Source: Neckera pumila (lineage: Eukaryota > Streptophyta > Bryopsida > Hypnales > Neckeraceae). From it: a DNA stretch of 64,000 bases. The number at the start of each line of letters is the position of its first letter. Position 1 is the stretch's first letter. Below the pieces are notes generated by a model. That model ran no database searches. It was not told the DNA's origin and saw only the letters and a list, made by a program, of their open reading frames with translations. This document shows, piece after piece, positions 11,926-22,997 of the stretch. The position numbers and the translations under genes were made by a program. Location of the stretch: NCBI GenBank assembly GCA_963969595.1, contig OZ018408.1:4771823-4835822 (forward strand). Reading direction: 5' to 3'.

Positions 11926-13976
11926 TCAGTAACTATTGTAGATATGAGTCTCTCAACCAGCCCTTTTTGGGGGGGCGAAATGGAGCTAGAATGTACCATT
12001 TCATAGTGAAAATTTTTTTTTCTCCCAAAAAAGTAATCTGTTTTTGCCAAAAAAATTTCAATCCAATTTGGATGAAATTATCAAATTTGGATGAAAAAGT
12101 ATATGAATTTGAATGAAAAGTGTTTTATGGTACAAAAGATGGATGTACAAAGAAATAAAATGCTTCAACAAATTTTAAGTAATCGCCATCCTGGCACTTT
12201 TTTAAAATTCCTAAAAAAAGGGTTGCTCTCAACTATTTCTAGATAGGAAGCACAATCATTTTGATTTGATTTTTTTCACAAATGAAACGGAATTTTTTTT
12301 TTTTTTTTCCTTGAAACACATGGATAATTTCCATTGCAAAAGAAAATAGTACACAAAACCAAGGGAAAAAGTCTCCTACAAAGTATTTTCATTTTCCACA
12401 ACTACATTCCTTTCCTTCTGTATATAAATATTTTTTTTAAGCAAGCTAAAAACCAACAAGCCAACTTGTACCACCAATCGAGACTAGGGAAGAGTAAGAG
12501 ACAAAGGCCAGAATCTTAGGCAAAAGCCCCCATCTTGGGGTGAGGAAGGATGAAACGGAATTTCATTGCAAAGGTTGGATCATTTTGAACTTTGGTAGTT
12601 TAGCACTCTCTACCTTCCATGTATCAAACTGATTTATAACACATAAAGATAATCCATTTAAAATTTGCTTGAATGCACAAAATGATGATCGGGATTACCT
12701 TAAAAGGTGAAGATCTAGATGGCACTAACTTAATGGCTGCGTGATCTTGTAATTAGTAGTTTACTCGGATTGGAGGCAGGTACGCATACAAATGCATGGT
12801 AGGTACAAATTAATGTACGAGGGTTTGGCGAGGATTGTTTTGACAAAAATTGACGGTTGTTCAGCACCATTTAAACTTAACTTAAACACAAGCGTCTACA
12901 TAAAAACCCATACTCACATGGTATGTGTGCACATTAGACAGATTTCGCTACAACCAAGGCCACATTCAAACTACAGCTAGACTATTAATTTTGGCAGTAC
13001 AATACTGTACAATGCCAGTCCAGCATACTTATGTGTTGATGTGTAGTCTACTACCCATCATGTACCCAATCAGCAGAGAATACCTAAAGAGTCGAGGAAC
13101 TCACTTTTGGCTTTTTGAGAACTCGGACATTTTTTGTTGATTTCATAATTAGAAAGTCTTGCATGAGTTTTTGGGATGGATGTTAATCATCATAATGTAC
13201 ATGTGGAGCTTTGTCGCATGTCATTCCGATAAATATTGTAAAAGTTAGAAGTTTTTCTCTTAAAAATACTTCAATGTCAAACCCGGTAGAAAAATGTATG
13301 TTTAAAGAATAGACTTTGTTGGATTGTATAGATTGTTGCCTACTCAAAAACATTTGAACTATTCAATTATGAATAATGAGGTGAAAGTTACAAGGAGTTT
13401 TATTTTGCAAACAATGAAGGTAGAAAAAACATAGAATGTGGTCCTTTTGAAATTTTTTAAATATAAACAAAAGAAAGGATATTGATTGTTGACTAGAATA
13501 TTCTTATCACTGTGATTAACATTTTTCAGTTTTTTGTTAAAGTTATTAGCGTTTTAGTTTTATTCTTTCATTTAGCACCACCTTCCGTTTTATAATTTTT
13601 GGAAGATGAATACAAAAGTCGTCTTGTTTACCTCCTTAAAGTCAGAGGCTATGTTTTCACCAAAACTACTCTAAAACTGCCATTTCTAATACAAGTACCA
13701 AATTTTGAAAAAAAAACATTTTTGAAAAAATGTAAACTTACGATCTTGTAGTACACTCGTTCAAGATGTTGTGGAAAAAAGTTCAAAAATTTCCACCTTG
13801 TGGATTGCAAGATAATAGCATTTGAATTGACAAAAATCCTTTTTTTGTCCCTGCAAATATCCAGGCAGTTGCACTTTACAAGGTCACATTTGTATGAAAA
13901 AATGTCTAAAATGGTGGTTACTCTTTGGATTCATTCTTCAAGGCAAGTTGGCTACATGTTTAAAAATTTTATGATC
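11926..13976. other. Intergenic DNA with no gene recognised
   Basis: Short ORFs only, none with a recognisable domain. Base composition rises slightly around 12.7-13.1 kb but no exon structure could be built. Confidence 0.4.
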
Positions 13977-14248
13977 CATTAGAGAAGTTTCGGGCCTCCT
14001 CAGAGACTGCGAGTTCCCAGACTATGGGAACTCTACAAGAATGCTGGGACGCTGCCAAATGGCCAGGCTAACGTGCCCAAGCGACTGCCACGTCATTTTT
14101 GAAAAAAAAAACTTGGTTAAAATGATACTTTGGTAAAAAAAAATTCTTTTTGAAAATAAAAAAATCTGACACGCACGTATCGTTGTTCCTTGAATTTGGG
14201 CAGATTGGAGAACAGGCCTAAAACAGTCTTCCAAGGTCCTCCTCTAAA
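13977..14248 (+). mobile_element. Hairpin MITE family R2, copy a
   Basis: Left end CATTAGAGAAGTTTCGGGCC, right end AGGTCCTCCTCT. It shares the family interior: GAGTTCCC-GACT-GGGAAC stem, a GCTGCCAAATGGCC stretch, the ACGTGCCC...GCCACGTCA palindrome, an A/T tract, then a GAATTTGGGCAGA segment and AACAGGCCTAAAACAGTCTT. No coding capacity. Five further copies are in this window. Confidence 0.8.
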
Positions 14249-14481
14249 GATTTGGAATTGTACAACATATAGGAAAAAAATAGTAAGTAGAAAAAGTAGA
14301 GAATGATTCAAAACACTAAATTGTTAAGAGTATAGATATAGAATTGAAAAATGCCAATTCCAACGATTGTAATGATGTAATAAACAATCTACACCCAATG
14401 TTTTTATTTTTTTTCAAAAATAATGAAATTGGATTAAATGAAGGACTTCAAAGTTTATTTTAGAATAGAGATTCCATAACC

Positions 14482-14839
14482 ACCCTCAAACTAAGAATCT
14501 TCATAACTTTTGAGTCATTAATCAAAATAGAATGATTCAAAGCTTCCCGTGATATATAAATCTAAAGAACCAATTTCAAATTTTTATTTTAAAAATAAGT
14601 GATTTTTAAAGAAGTTTTTTGAGCTGCCCGGGCTACCCGCCAACTAATGAAAATGACATATCATGGAATAACTTTTTAGCCATGTAGTCAGAACTTATGA
14701 AAATTGTTTGGCCTCGAGTTACTCTTCCGGCACATCTTGTGTGAAAATTTCACATGAAAAAATAAATAAATTTGTTTGTAGTGAGCTGTCCAAAATTGCT
14801 ATGTTTCCAAAAAAAGGTATTTGGTCCTTTAGGGGTTAA
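14482..14839 (+). mobile_element. Solo arm of the 51.5-kb type TTAA foldback element
   Basis: Collinear with the right arm of the foldback element at 51.5-52.3 kb, from ACCCTCAAACTAAGAATCTT through GAGCTGCCCGGGCTACCCGCC to the terminus TTTGGTCCTTTAGGGG-TTAA. The matching left arm is absent, so this is a half element made by deletion, or an ancestral single-arm form. Confidence 0.75.
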
Positions 14840-17661
14840 AGCTTTTATCATGTATTCTCAATCCATTTTTCAATACTTTAAAAAGGGCTACAAATGCCTA
14901 CATTTTGAAGCTAGGCACATTGAACTTGCAATTGGTAGGGAAACTCTTTCCAAAATTCTAAGAGAATGTACTTGAACAAGCTAACAATTATTAGATCTAT
15001 TAGGCCCATTAATACTTAGGGCTGGATTGAAGGCTGGCCGGAATTCTTCAAGATTGAGCTACAACTCATCCTACATGTGGCCTTAGGTGGCATGGTTTTG
15101 GTGCCAAACCTTCCATCCCTAGGGAAGAAATCAAGACGAGGTTTAGGTGGTCCAAAGTCCCATCTAGGGTTGGATTGGATGAGGTCCCATCTGGGGCTGG
15201 ATTAGATAAGTATTTTGAAGCAGTTTTGGCCCTCTAAATATGAAAGAACTTTAGTGGTTGCAATGAAATTTCATTTCATTTCATTTTTTGTCTTAACGTT
15301 TTTGTTTCAGAAAAACCAAAAATCTATATTGGTTCAAATTTAGGAGTCAACGAGCTGGAGACGGAAGAACAAACATTTAACTCAAAAACTAGGTCCCTAC
15401 ACTAACTTAACAGTCTCCCTTCCCTTCTCTGGGCCACAGTAAAAAAAAGATCGTCCCCATCAACCCTCCGGAAACTGAAGCGCCTTCTAAATTCCATGGA
15501 TTCACTGAATCCGAAGACTTTGAATTAACTTACGCAATTAATAAGGGCCTCACTGTTGTAATTTCCATCCCTGGCTGAGCTCCTTTCTTTGTACAATTCC
15601 GTCTTGACTTGTATGTAAGTTATCGGTACACACTGCTGACAGACATACTCCTTCCGTAGTTCCGTTCCGTGGGTTGCTAAACTGCATTTCATACAGTATC
15701 ATTTATCACACAGACCAACACTGTTCCGCGGTAGCTGCGCTGTAGCTTTCTTACTTCAGTCCAGAAGTCCGTCCATTCCATACCATTCCAGTCCTCCTCC
15801 TCAGACTCTGAAGAAGCCATTTGACTCCGAGGAAAGAGAAAAGGAAAAAAGGGGAACTTGAAAAGAAAAAGAGATTCTCATCCGTCCTGGCTCATTCAGT
15901 CCTCACTCTTTTGCCGAGCAGATGCGGGGGTTGCCTGATCAATGATGAGACCTACCGTCGCAGTGTCGCACAGGCACTCCATGGTCGTGGATTACAGTAT
16001 ATACAAATATTATATTGAGATCGATGAATGCCTGATCGATGATCGACATTCAGTACTGTAGTTTTTCCGTTCAGAGAATCAGTTCCAGTTTGCAGGACGA
16101 ACAAACGGATGGATGGGTGGATGAATGAATGAATGGGAAAAGCATGATGTCAACTGCACCAAACATGGGAGGCAGCCGCGGAGGACGTTTTCAGTTCGCT
16201 ATTAATATTCCGTATTGACCTTGATCGAATTGGTTGCTGCAGCCAGCCAGCCAGGCGGGCTTTAAACGCCGGTTTGAAGCGTTCTGCAAGGCGCCTCCAG
16301 ATGATGAGATGAATCTAAGTTCTCTTTAATGGTGGGGCACCACTTGAGTTCGTTTCTTCAAGTCCACATGAGCGCAACAAGGTACAACCAACGATTGCAA
16401 TTCTAATATTATATGCGTGTCGAGTCAACGACTGCAAGCCGCCGGAAGCTTCTGGTGCGGGCAGACGGAACTGGGGAAGTGGGGAGAGTGTGGGACAGGA
16501 TTAAATGTTGGAGAATTGCAATCACGTCAATCACGTCGAGGAGGAGCTATTAAAAAAATAGATTTGTAATTTATTCGGAGTGAGTGAAATAAGAAACTGC
16601 GACTGTAGATGAAGGTTGGCTCCCTAATTCGTGTTATGCATCTCTTCCCAGTGCTAATAATAAAACGAGGTTATTAATTACAGTAGCATCAAGTTGGGTT
16701 TAGGCTAGGCCCAAGTTATAATAACACAATTGAGCTCCGTGGAAACTTCATCAGCATCCCTAGCTACTGTACCTGGTCGTGTGTCTCGGTTGAGTGGGCC
16801 GCTGACTGACACTCCGCTTGGTTTGTTGTGTGAGTTGGTACTAGGGTTTTATTGCACAACATTAACTGAACTGCTTTGGTTTTGTTTTGTTTGCTTTGGG
16901 GGTCGGATAGTTTGGTCGCTCTGAGGCTTTGGGAAGGCTTTCGACTTTGTGGTGGGTGGGTGGGTGGGTGGGTGCGTGACTCATCATGAGTTGCTGCACT
17001 CTCTTTCTCAAGGAGGAGCGTTTTTTTGTCTGTATGAGCAGTTTCTGCGAATCGTAGGGCGGCACCGGTCCACCCCATCCAAGAACACCTTTGGGTTGGG
17101 GTCCTTTTAATTGGTTGCTTCAAGGTGGAAGTCGTTCAGATCCTCGATTGACTTCGTGCCAATGTGAAATTGTGTGGAGACTGCCGCTGCCAAGATATAG
17201 ATTTATTTTATCATTTCAAATACTGTTGTACTGTAGTTCTTTAAGTCCGTGAAGGTGGCCCGGAGCTAGCAAAAACGTAAAGAAAGAATACTGTTGTATT
17301 GTATTCTATTCTGTTAGCCTACCGCAGCAGGCAATGAACATGTGTTTGTGCTGTGAAGCAAAGGGGCTGGCCTATCATCACCAGTACCTCCACCAACAAC
17401 GCAACTGAAGTCAAACTTCAGGGTTCCCAAGGGGTCGGTTTCCACCATCAACTCTCGAAGGACTGACGCCGGCCTATCTCTGACCACGGAGGTCTTCTGA
17501 AAAACCGGCGGCTAGTTCAAAGGTTTACTGAGCTCGTGGAATTGGGGAAAATAGTCGGTTGCAATTTGAGAAAAAAAAAACACTGAGTGAAAAAATCTAT
17601 AAATTTTTTGTTTAGAGTGAAAATAGAGAAAATAACCAGACTCAATACTTGAAAAAATGGT
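14840..17661. other. GC-richer island without an identified gene
   Basis: Between about 15.3 and 17.5 kb the sequence is less AT-rich than its surroundings and looks like transcribed or promoter DNA, with possible splice-like sites. No reading frame gives a recognisable protein; the longest are about 65-119 codons and low-complexity. It may be a non-coding transcript, an old gene remnant or a regulatory region. No tRNA, snRNA or known miRNA sequence was recognised. Confidence 0.35.
16950..16973 (+). repeat. (GGGT)n tract with G-quadruplex potential
   Basis: Six GGG/GGT units in a row (GTGGTGGGTGGGTGGGTGGG and onward) form a tetranucleotide microsatellite. It has at least four G-triplets spaced by single T, which meets the usual G-quadruplex pattern. 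Confidence 0.8.
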
Positions 17662-18589
17662 TTAACCCCTAAAATACCGAGGCCCTTTTTCTGCCAAAAA
17701 ACACTCAAAACTGCCATTTCTATAGCAAAAAGTAAAAAAATTGAAAAACATTTTTTTTCCCACATCTAATCGTAGGATCGTACACCTAACTAGTTTGAGA
17801 GTGTGTCGTAAAAATTTCAGAATTTTTGACAGCACAGATTGCAAGATATCTGCGTTTAAAATGAAAAAAACAAGTTTTCATCTCATTGCAGGACTAGATT
17901 TTTTGACTTTGAAAACTTTTAACTTAACACTTTTGCACTACAGCGTTCTGAGATTTAAATCTTTGTAGTGGAGAATTGAGTTGAGAGTCTAGGAAAAATA
18001 AAAAAAATAAAAAAAACTTAATTATCATGCTTTAAAAAATTGTTAAGTAGAAGTAGTTACAAGATAGAAGGAAAATCTAAAATATTCATATATTTTAAAT
18101 GGAATTAAAATTAGCTAATTCTAGTGGTGAGATTGTTCTATCAAGTAATATAAACCATGCAAAAATAAAAAAAACTGAAAAATTTGAAAAATTGCATTCA
18201 AAAATGCATCCTAGAATTTTTTTTTTCAAAAGGATGCTCTAACTGCCCGAAAAACAAGAATGTCCATAACTTTCTCATAACAGATCCAAATGAAATGAAT
18301 CAAAGCTTTCTACATAGACAAAAATATAATCTATGAGAAAAAATATCCAAAAAAGAATATTCAAATTTTTGTCTTTTTTTTTTGTTGCCCGCCGTCCCCT
18401 ATTTTGAGCTTATTTGGTCATAACTTTTTTTCCCGGGCACCGATTGTGATAAAAAATATACTCTCACAAAGCTTATTACTTTCTCTATCTTCAAAAAAAG
18501 TCTCAAAAAATCACAACAAAATTTCAGCCCGTAGGTACTTGCCCAAAATCCCAAATGTCCGCCGAGTCGCAATGTCCTTTAGGGGTTAA
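17662..18589 (+). mobile_element. TTAA-flanked piggyBac-like element, copy 2
   Basis: Left TTAA-CCCCTAAAATACCGAGGCC, right AATGTCCTTTAGGGG-TTAA, 928 bp. It is collinear with copy 3: the GCCAAAAAACACTCAAAACTG segment, a GCAAGATATCTG segment, a CAAATGAAATGAATCAAAGC segment and the GCCCGTAGGTACTTGCCC segment near the right end. No transposase ORF. Confidence 0.8.
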
Positions 18590-19491
18590 TATGGGAATTA
18601 CAGGAAAATAGCTGGTAAAACTCAAAAAATATCCTAAACACTCAATCATGGGCTTTCTAGTTTCTACGACCAAGTGATTCATACACACTCAAAGAACTCT
18701 CCATAAAAAATTGCAATGAAATCATTTGTTTATTTAGTTAGATGACAATAGATTTGACCATTTATCAGCTACTTTGTGGATTCATTAGCGTTTGGAGGGG
18801 AATCATTCTATGCAAAATGAGAACCAACAAAGTCTTCAAAATGCCTACAAACTCACATTTGACAAATCAAACAATAATGTTAATTGGATATTGGCACAAA
18901 CTATAAAAGTCTCTATAATGTAAATCGATCAGTTTTGAGGGACTTTACAGTGTATTTTAAAAACAATTATCTAGTACAAATAAATGAAGCTTGTGAGGTT
19001 ACATAGAGGTACATTTTTGTATTTGAACATGACCACATATACAAATTGAGGTTGCAATACTTTCAAAAGGTGACTAGCATCGGATGAAACGATTTTCCAT
19101 TTGTTATCTACAAATTGCTTCCATTCTAAGTTTGCAAATTTGAAAAGATTTAGGCTATTAATTAGTCACCATGATCAGAACTTCATCTTTTTGAAGCTAC
19201 GTAACTGGTTTCTCCATCTTTTGTTGTATCCTTTCATCTTTAGTGTGTTTGGTAGAAACTGATTTTAAATCTATTGCATCAAAGTGAGCTCATTAAATTC
19301 AAATCTCTATAATTTGGAAAAAATGAAAGTCTCTTATCAATAAATCTAAAAATTGAAAGTAATTTAATTTTAAAATTTTGCAAAAATGATGTTTCAAATT
19401 TTAAATCAAGTAGAAACCTAAATTTACTTAAGGATTTGAAATTTGAACATTTTATAACTTCCAAATTTCAAAGTGGAGTTCTATTTATACT
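18590..19491. other. AT-rich spacer
   Basis: No gene, repeat family or structured element recognised between TTAA element copy 2 and MITE R2 copy b. Confidence 0.4.
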
Positions 19492-19636
19492 CATTAGATG
19501 AGATTTGGGGGGTCTTGGAGGGCTCCGAGTTCCCTTGCTATTTGTTGCATTCCTAGACTGCGGGAACGCAACAGCAGCTGGCTGACGTGGTTAAGTGACT
19601 GCCACATCATTTTTTGAATTTTTTTTTTGCTTAAAA

Positions 19637-19682
<46 letters not shown>

Positions 19683-19803
19683 TTTTAATTATTTTTTTCT
19701 CAAAAAAAATTTCTAACACACACGTACCGGTGTTCACTGAATCTGGGTAGATCAGGGAACATGCCTGAAATGGCCCTCTAAGACCCCCAAATATCATCTA
19801 ATG
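19492..19803 (+). mobile_element. Hairpin MITE family R2, copy b
   Basis: Left CATTAGATGAGATTTGGGG, right CCCCCAAATATCATCTAATG, 312 bp, the longest copy because the interior A/T tract has expanded to an (AT)n microsatellite. It retains GCTGACGTGG and TGCCACATCA, a decayed version of the internal palindrome. Confidence 0.85.
19640..19676. repeat. (AT)n microsatellite
   Basis: About 18 AT repeats followed by a T tract, inside MITE R2 copy b. Confidence 0.95.
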
Positions 19804-20503
19804 TGGCCTAACCTTAGAATAAAGATGACTTATATGTAAAATGCTAAACCAACTATTTTAATATACTAACAAAATAAAACTAAATAAATGTGAAGGTGAA
19901 TGAGACTCCTTCAATCATTATATCTTACACTAGGTAATGGTGGTTGCTGTTCATAGCATATGTGAATCCACAAGTGAGTGCCGCATTACATTTAATTGAG
20001 TTAAAATAAACTTTGAGATCAATATCATATTATCATTGTCACTTCATTTGAGTATATTATAAAATTGATTTTATAATTTGGATATATGAATTTATATATT
20101 TGAGTAAATATAAGCAATGCACTATAGTACCAAAATCTTTGATATCTTGAATATTGGATCCATAGCAATTATTAATATTTGAAGATAACCATGAAAATAC
20201 GACTATTTTTCTTTTTGATAAAGAAATGGTTAGTCAATGTACCAAGAAATTATTAGTCAATAATAGATTTCACAAATATAAAACTCAATACAAACCCATC
20301 TTTGGATTATAACATAACCATATTTCTTTGAGAATTTTTTATAATTATATTTACGCGGTATATTTTGTTAAAATTTGTTGAAATTTGTTAAATATAACAC
20401 AATATAACAAATTTCAATATAATTAATAAGTATAACACATTTTTTTTTAATAAAAAAGCACAAGGAAACATAGTTATGTTACTTACAATCACTATGGTAG
20501 TTT
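19804..20503. other. AT-rich spacer
   Basis: Very AT-rich, with short local repeats such as aaatttgttgaaatttgtta near 20370. No gene or element termini found. Confidence 0.4.
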
Positions 20504-20797
20504 CATTAGAGGAGTTTCGGGCCTTCTAAGAGATTGTGAGTTCCCGAACTGTGGAAACTTTGCAGGAATGCTGAGATGTTGCCAAATGGCTAAGGCAACC
20601 CAGGCTGACGTGGCCAAGTGACTGCCACGACATTTTTAAAAAAAAATTAGTTTTTTTTTGGTTAAAATGATATTTTGGTAATTTTTTTTTTTTTGATAAA
20701 AAAATTTGACAGCCTATACCGTCGTTCCCTGAATCTGGGCAGACTAGGGAACGGGCCTGAAACAGTCTTCTAAGGCCCCCGAAACTCCTCTGCTATG
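20504..20797 (+). mobile_element. Hairpin MITE family R2, copy c
   Basis: Left CATTAGAGGAGTTTCGGGCC, right GGCCCCCGAAACTCCTCTG followed by CTATG. The interior keeps GCTGACGTGGCCAAGTGACT and GCCACGACA. It ends about 80 bp before TTAA element copy 3. Confidence 0.85.
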
Positions 20798-20878
20798 TAC
20801 TAGTGTTTTCTTGTGTTTTCTTAAAATTGTTGAAAGACAAAACTTCATCTTTGCAAAGGGCAAGAAAAAATGTATTTT

Positions 20879-21800
20879 TTAACCCCTAAAGGACCAAGGC
20901 CTTTTTTCTGCCAAAAAACTCTCAAAACTGCCGTTTCTAGAGCAAAGAGTAAAAATATCTGAAAATTGTTTTTTTTGCACATCCAACTGTAAGATCTTAT
21001 ACCTAACTAGTATGACAATGTGTGGAAAAAATTTCAAAATTTTTGACTGCACAAATTGCAAGATATCTGAGTTTAAAGTGAAAAAAAAAGATTTTCAGCA
21101 CATGGGACTAGATTTTTTGACTTTGAACATTTTTAACTTAAATTTTTTGCACTACAGAGTTTTGAGCTATAAATCTTTATAGTGGAGAATTGAGTTGAGA
21201 GTCCAGGAAAAAAAAATTCAGAAAAACCTAATTTTCATTCTTAAAAAAATTATTAAGTACAAGATAGTACAAGATAGAAGGAAAATCTGAAATATTAATA
21301 TCTTTTAGATGGAACTAAAATGCACTAAATCCAATGGTGAGATTGTTCTAGTAAAAAAACTAAACCATGTGGAACTTTTTTTTGAAAAATTGCAAAAATT
21401 GCATTCCAAAATGAATCCTACAAGTTGTTTTTTTCAAGAAGATGCTCTAATTGCCCGAAAAACAAGATTTTCCATAACTTTCTCATAAAAAATCCAAATG
21501 AAATGAATCAAAGCTTCCCAAATAGGCAAAAATATAATCTATAAGTAAAAAAAAACTTAAAAAAAAAAGTAAATTTTTTGCATAATTTTTTTGCTGCCCC
21601 CTCTCCCTTGTTTTGAACTTATTTGGACATAACTTTTGTTCCCGAGCACCGATTGAAAAAAAATATATTCCCACGAATCTTATCAATTTTTCTATCGTCA
21701 AAAAAGAAGTTTCAAAAAATCATGACAAAATTCAACCCGTAGGTACCATCTCCAAAATCCCATTTGTCCCTCAAATGGACAATGGTCCTTTAGGGGTTAA
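20879..21800 (+). mobile_element. TTAA-flanked piggyBac-like element, copy 3 (best preserved)
   Basis: Left TTAA-CCCCTAAAGGACCAAGGCC, right GGACAATGGTCCTTTAGGGG-TTAA, 922 bp. TTAA is duplicated exactly and the terminal inverted repeat CCCCTAAAGGACCA is perfect over 14 bp. The interior is non-coding, with the family landmarks GCCAAAAAACTCTCAAAACT, TTGCAAGATATCTGAG, CAAATGAAATGAATCAAAGC and CAACCCGTAGGTACC. Confidence 0.85.
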
Positions 21801-21956
21801 ATATTGGGCACATTGATCTTGCAATGGGTGGGGATTTTTTCTTTCAAATTTTTGTAGGATGTATTTGGATAAGTTAACTAAAAGGTCCAATGGTTGAATT
21901 GGTTAAAGGATAAAAATTTATGCCTTGCTTTTGGTACAAGTACTTTGAAGCACTTT

Positions 21957-22135
21957 TGTACCTCATAATATTGATGTATACGAAGTGATGATGGTAGTTT
22001 TGGGTCAATGGCGCAATTGGAGGTCCCCACCTTGAACATTGAAGTCCTTAAAGGTGGGCACCTCCAATTATGCCGTTGACCCAAAATTACCACCATTAGT
22101 ATGATGTACATCTCCAATATCAATATGTACCTACG
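21957..22135. repeat. Long imperfect hairpin (foldback)
   Basis: The left arm runs through AATATTGATGTATACGAAGT, GATGGTAGTTTTGGGTCAA, GGCGCAATTGGAGGT and CCCACCTT. The right arm returns AAGGTGGG, ACCTCCAATTATGCC, TTGACCCAAAATTACCACCA and ATGATGTACATCTCCAATAT. The stem is about 80 bp with few mismatches around a loop at about 22036-22050. It could be a MITE or a MIR-like locus; no known miRNA sequence was recognised. Confidence 0.7.
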
Positions 22136-22350
22136 TTGATTAGAAATGATTTCCAAAACCTCTACCAAAAAACACTTTAACCCTTCATAAATTTTGCATA
22201 AGGTATCCAAATGTTGCGTTCTTTCGTTCACTAGAACCTCCTCTTCCTTGCCAACAAGGAAAATATGAAAAGTTGAACAGTCTAATAATACTGAGTAACT
22301 AGGCAGAGTAACAAAAAGAGTGGCGGTTAGCCCACTTCAAGGTTTAACCA
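22070..22350 (+). repeat. Dispersed repeat, copy 1 (partner at 52.78 kb)
   Basis: Diverged but collinear with 52780-53040. Shared landmarks are TGTACATCTCCAATATCAAT, CTCTACCAAAAAACACTTT, ATCCAAATGTTGCGTTCTTT, TTGCCAACAAGGAAAATATG and AAAAAGAGTGGCGGTTAG. Probably a decayed transposon whose ends I cannot set. Confidence 0.65.
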
Positions 22351-22465
22351 CATATGGTCATTGATCATTGACAAAAGCCCCAAACCAGAAACAAGTTGTT
22401 CACGTTCTTCTCGAAAACCCAACTGCATTCCGGCGCATGAGAAACTCATTTCCCAAGAAAAACAC

Positions 22466-22625
22466 ACTTTGAATCTAGATGAAAACAAAGAGAAATGGTA
22501 AAGAAATACACACACTTTGGATCTAGATTAAAACAAAGGAAAATGGCAAAGAAACACACACACACACACTTTGAATCTAGATTAAAAGAAAGGAAAATGG
22601 TAAAGAAACACACACACTTTGAATT
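22466..22625. repeat. Imperfect tandem array of about 50-bp units with CA tracts
   Basis: Four occurrences of CACACTTTGAATCTAGAT-type sequence (starting near 22465, 22512, 22567 and 22615), each followed by AAAACAAAGGAAAATGG and GTAAAGAAACACACAC. Unit length varies from about 47 to 55 bp because the CA run differs. Confidence 0.8.
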
Positions 22626-22997
22626 TCCAAATCCCCAAAACAAATCAGAACATGAACTCCAAAAAAAAAGGCGCAGCAACGGCGTCAACATGCAACCTCA
22701 TGTTGTACTTGCTACTGTACCAAACAACGCTGACTGACGGTGGTCAGTCCGACCTACGACCGTGATTCCACGGTCATACGCGTCCATCGACGGTCACTGG
22801 TAACAGGTGACCTTCGTCCTTACTCTGGGCATTTGAAGCTCGATCGGCAAATTGGAGCGTTGATACGCGTGAAATTCGAAAGGTTTGTGCATTTTTTGAT
22901 GAGCAAGGAGGTGTAGAGAAGGAGGAGAGTTCAAGGAGGTGTATTGAAGGTGCTTGGATAGGGGTTTGTGAGGGTTTAGAGGGAGAGATTGAGAGCC

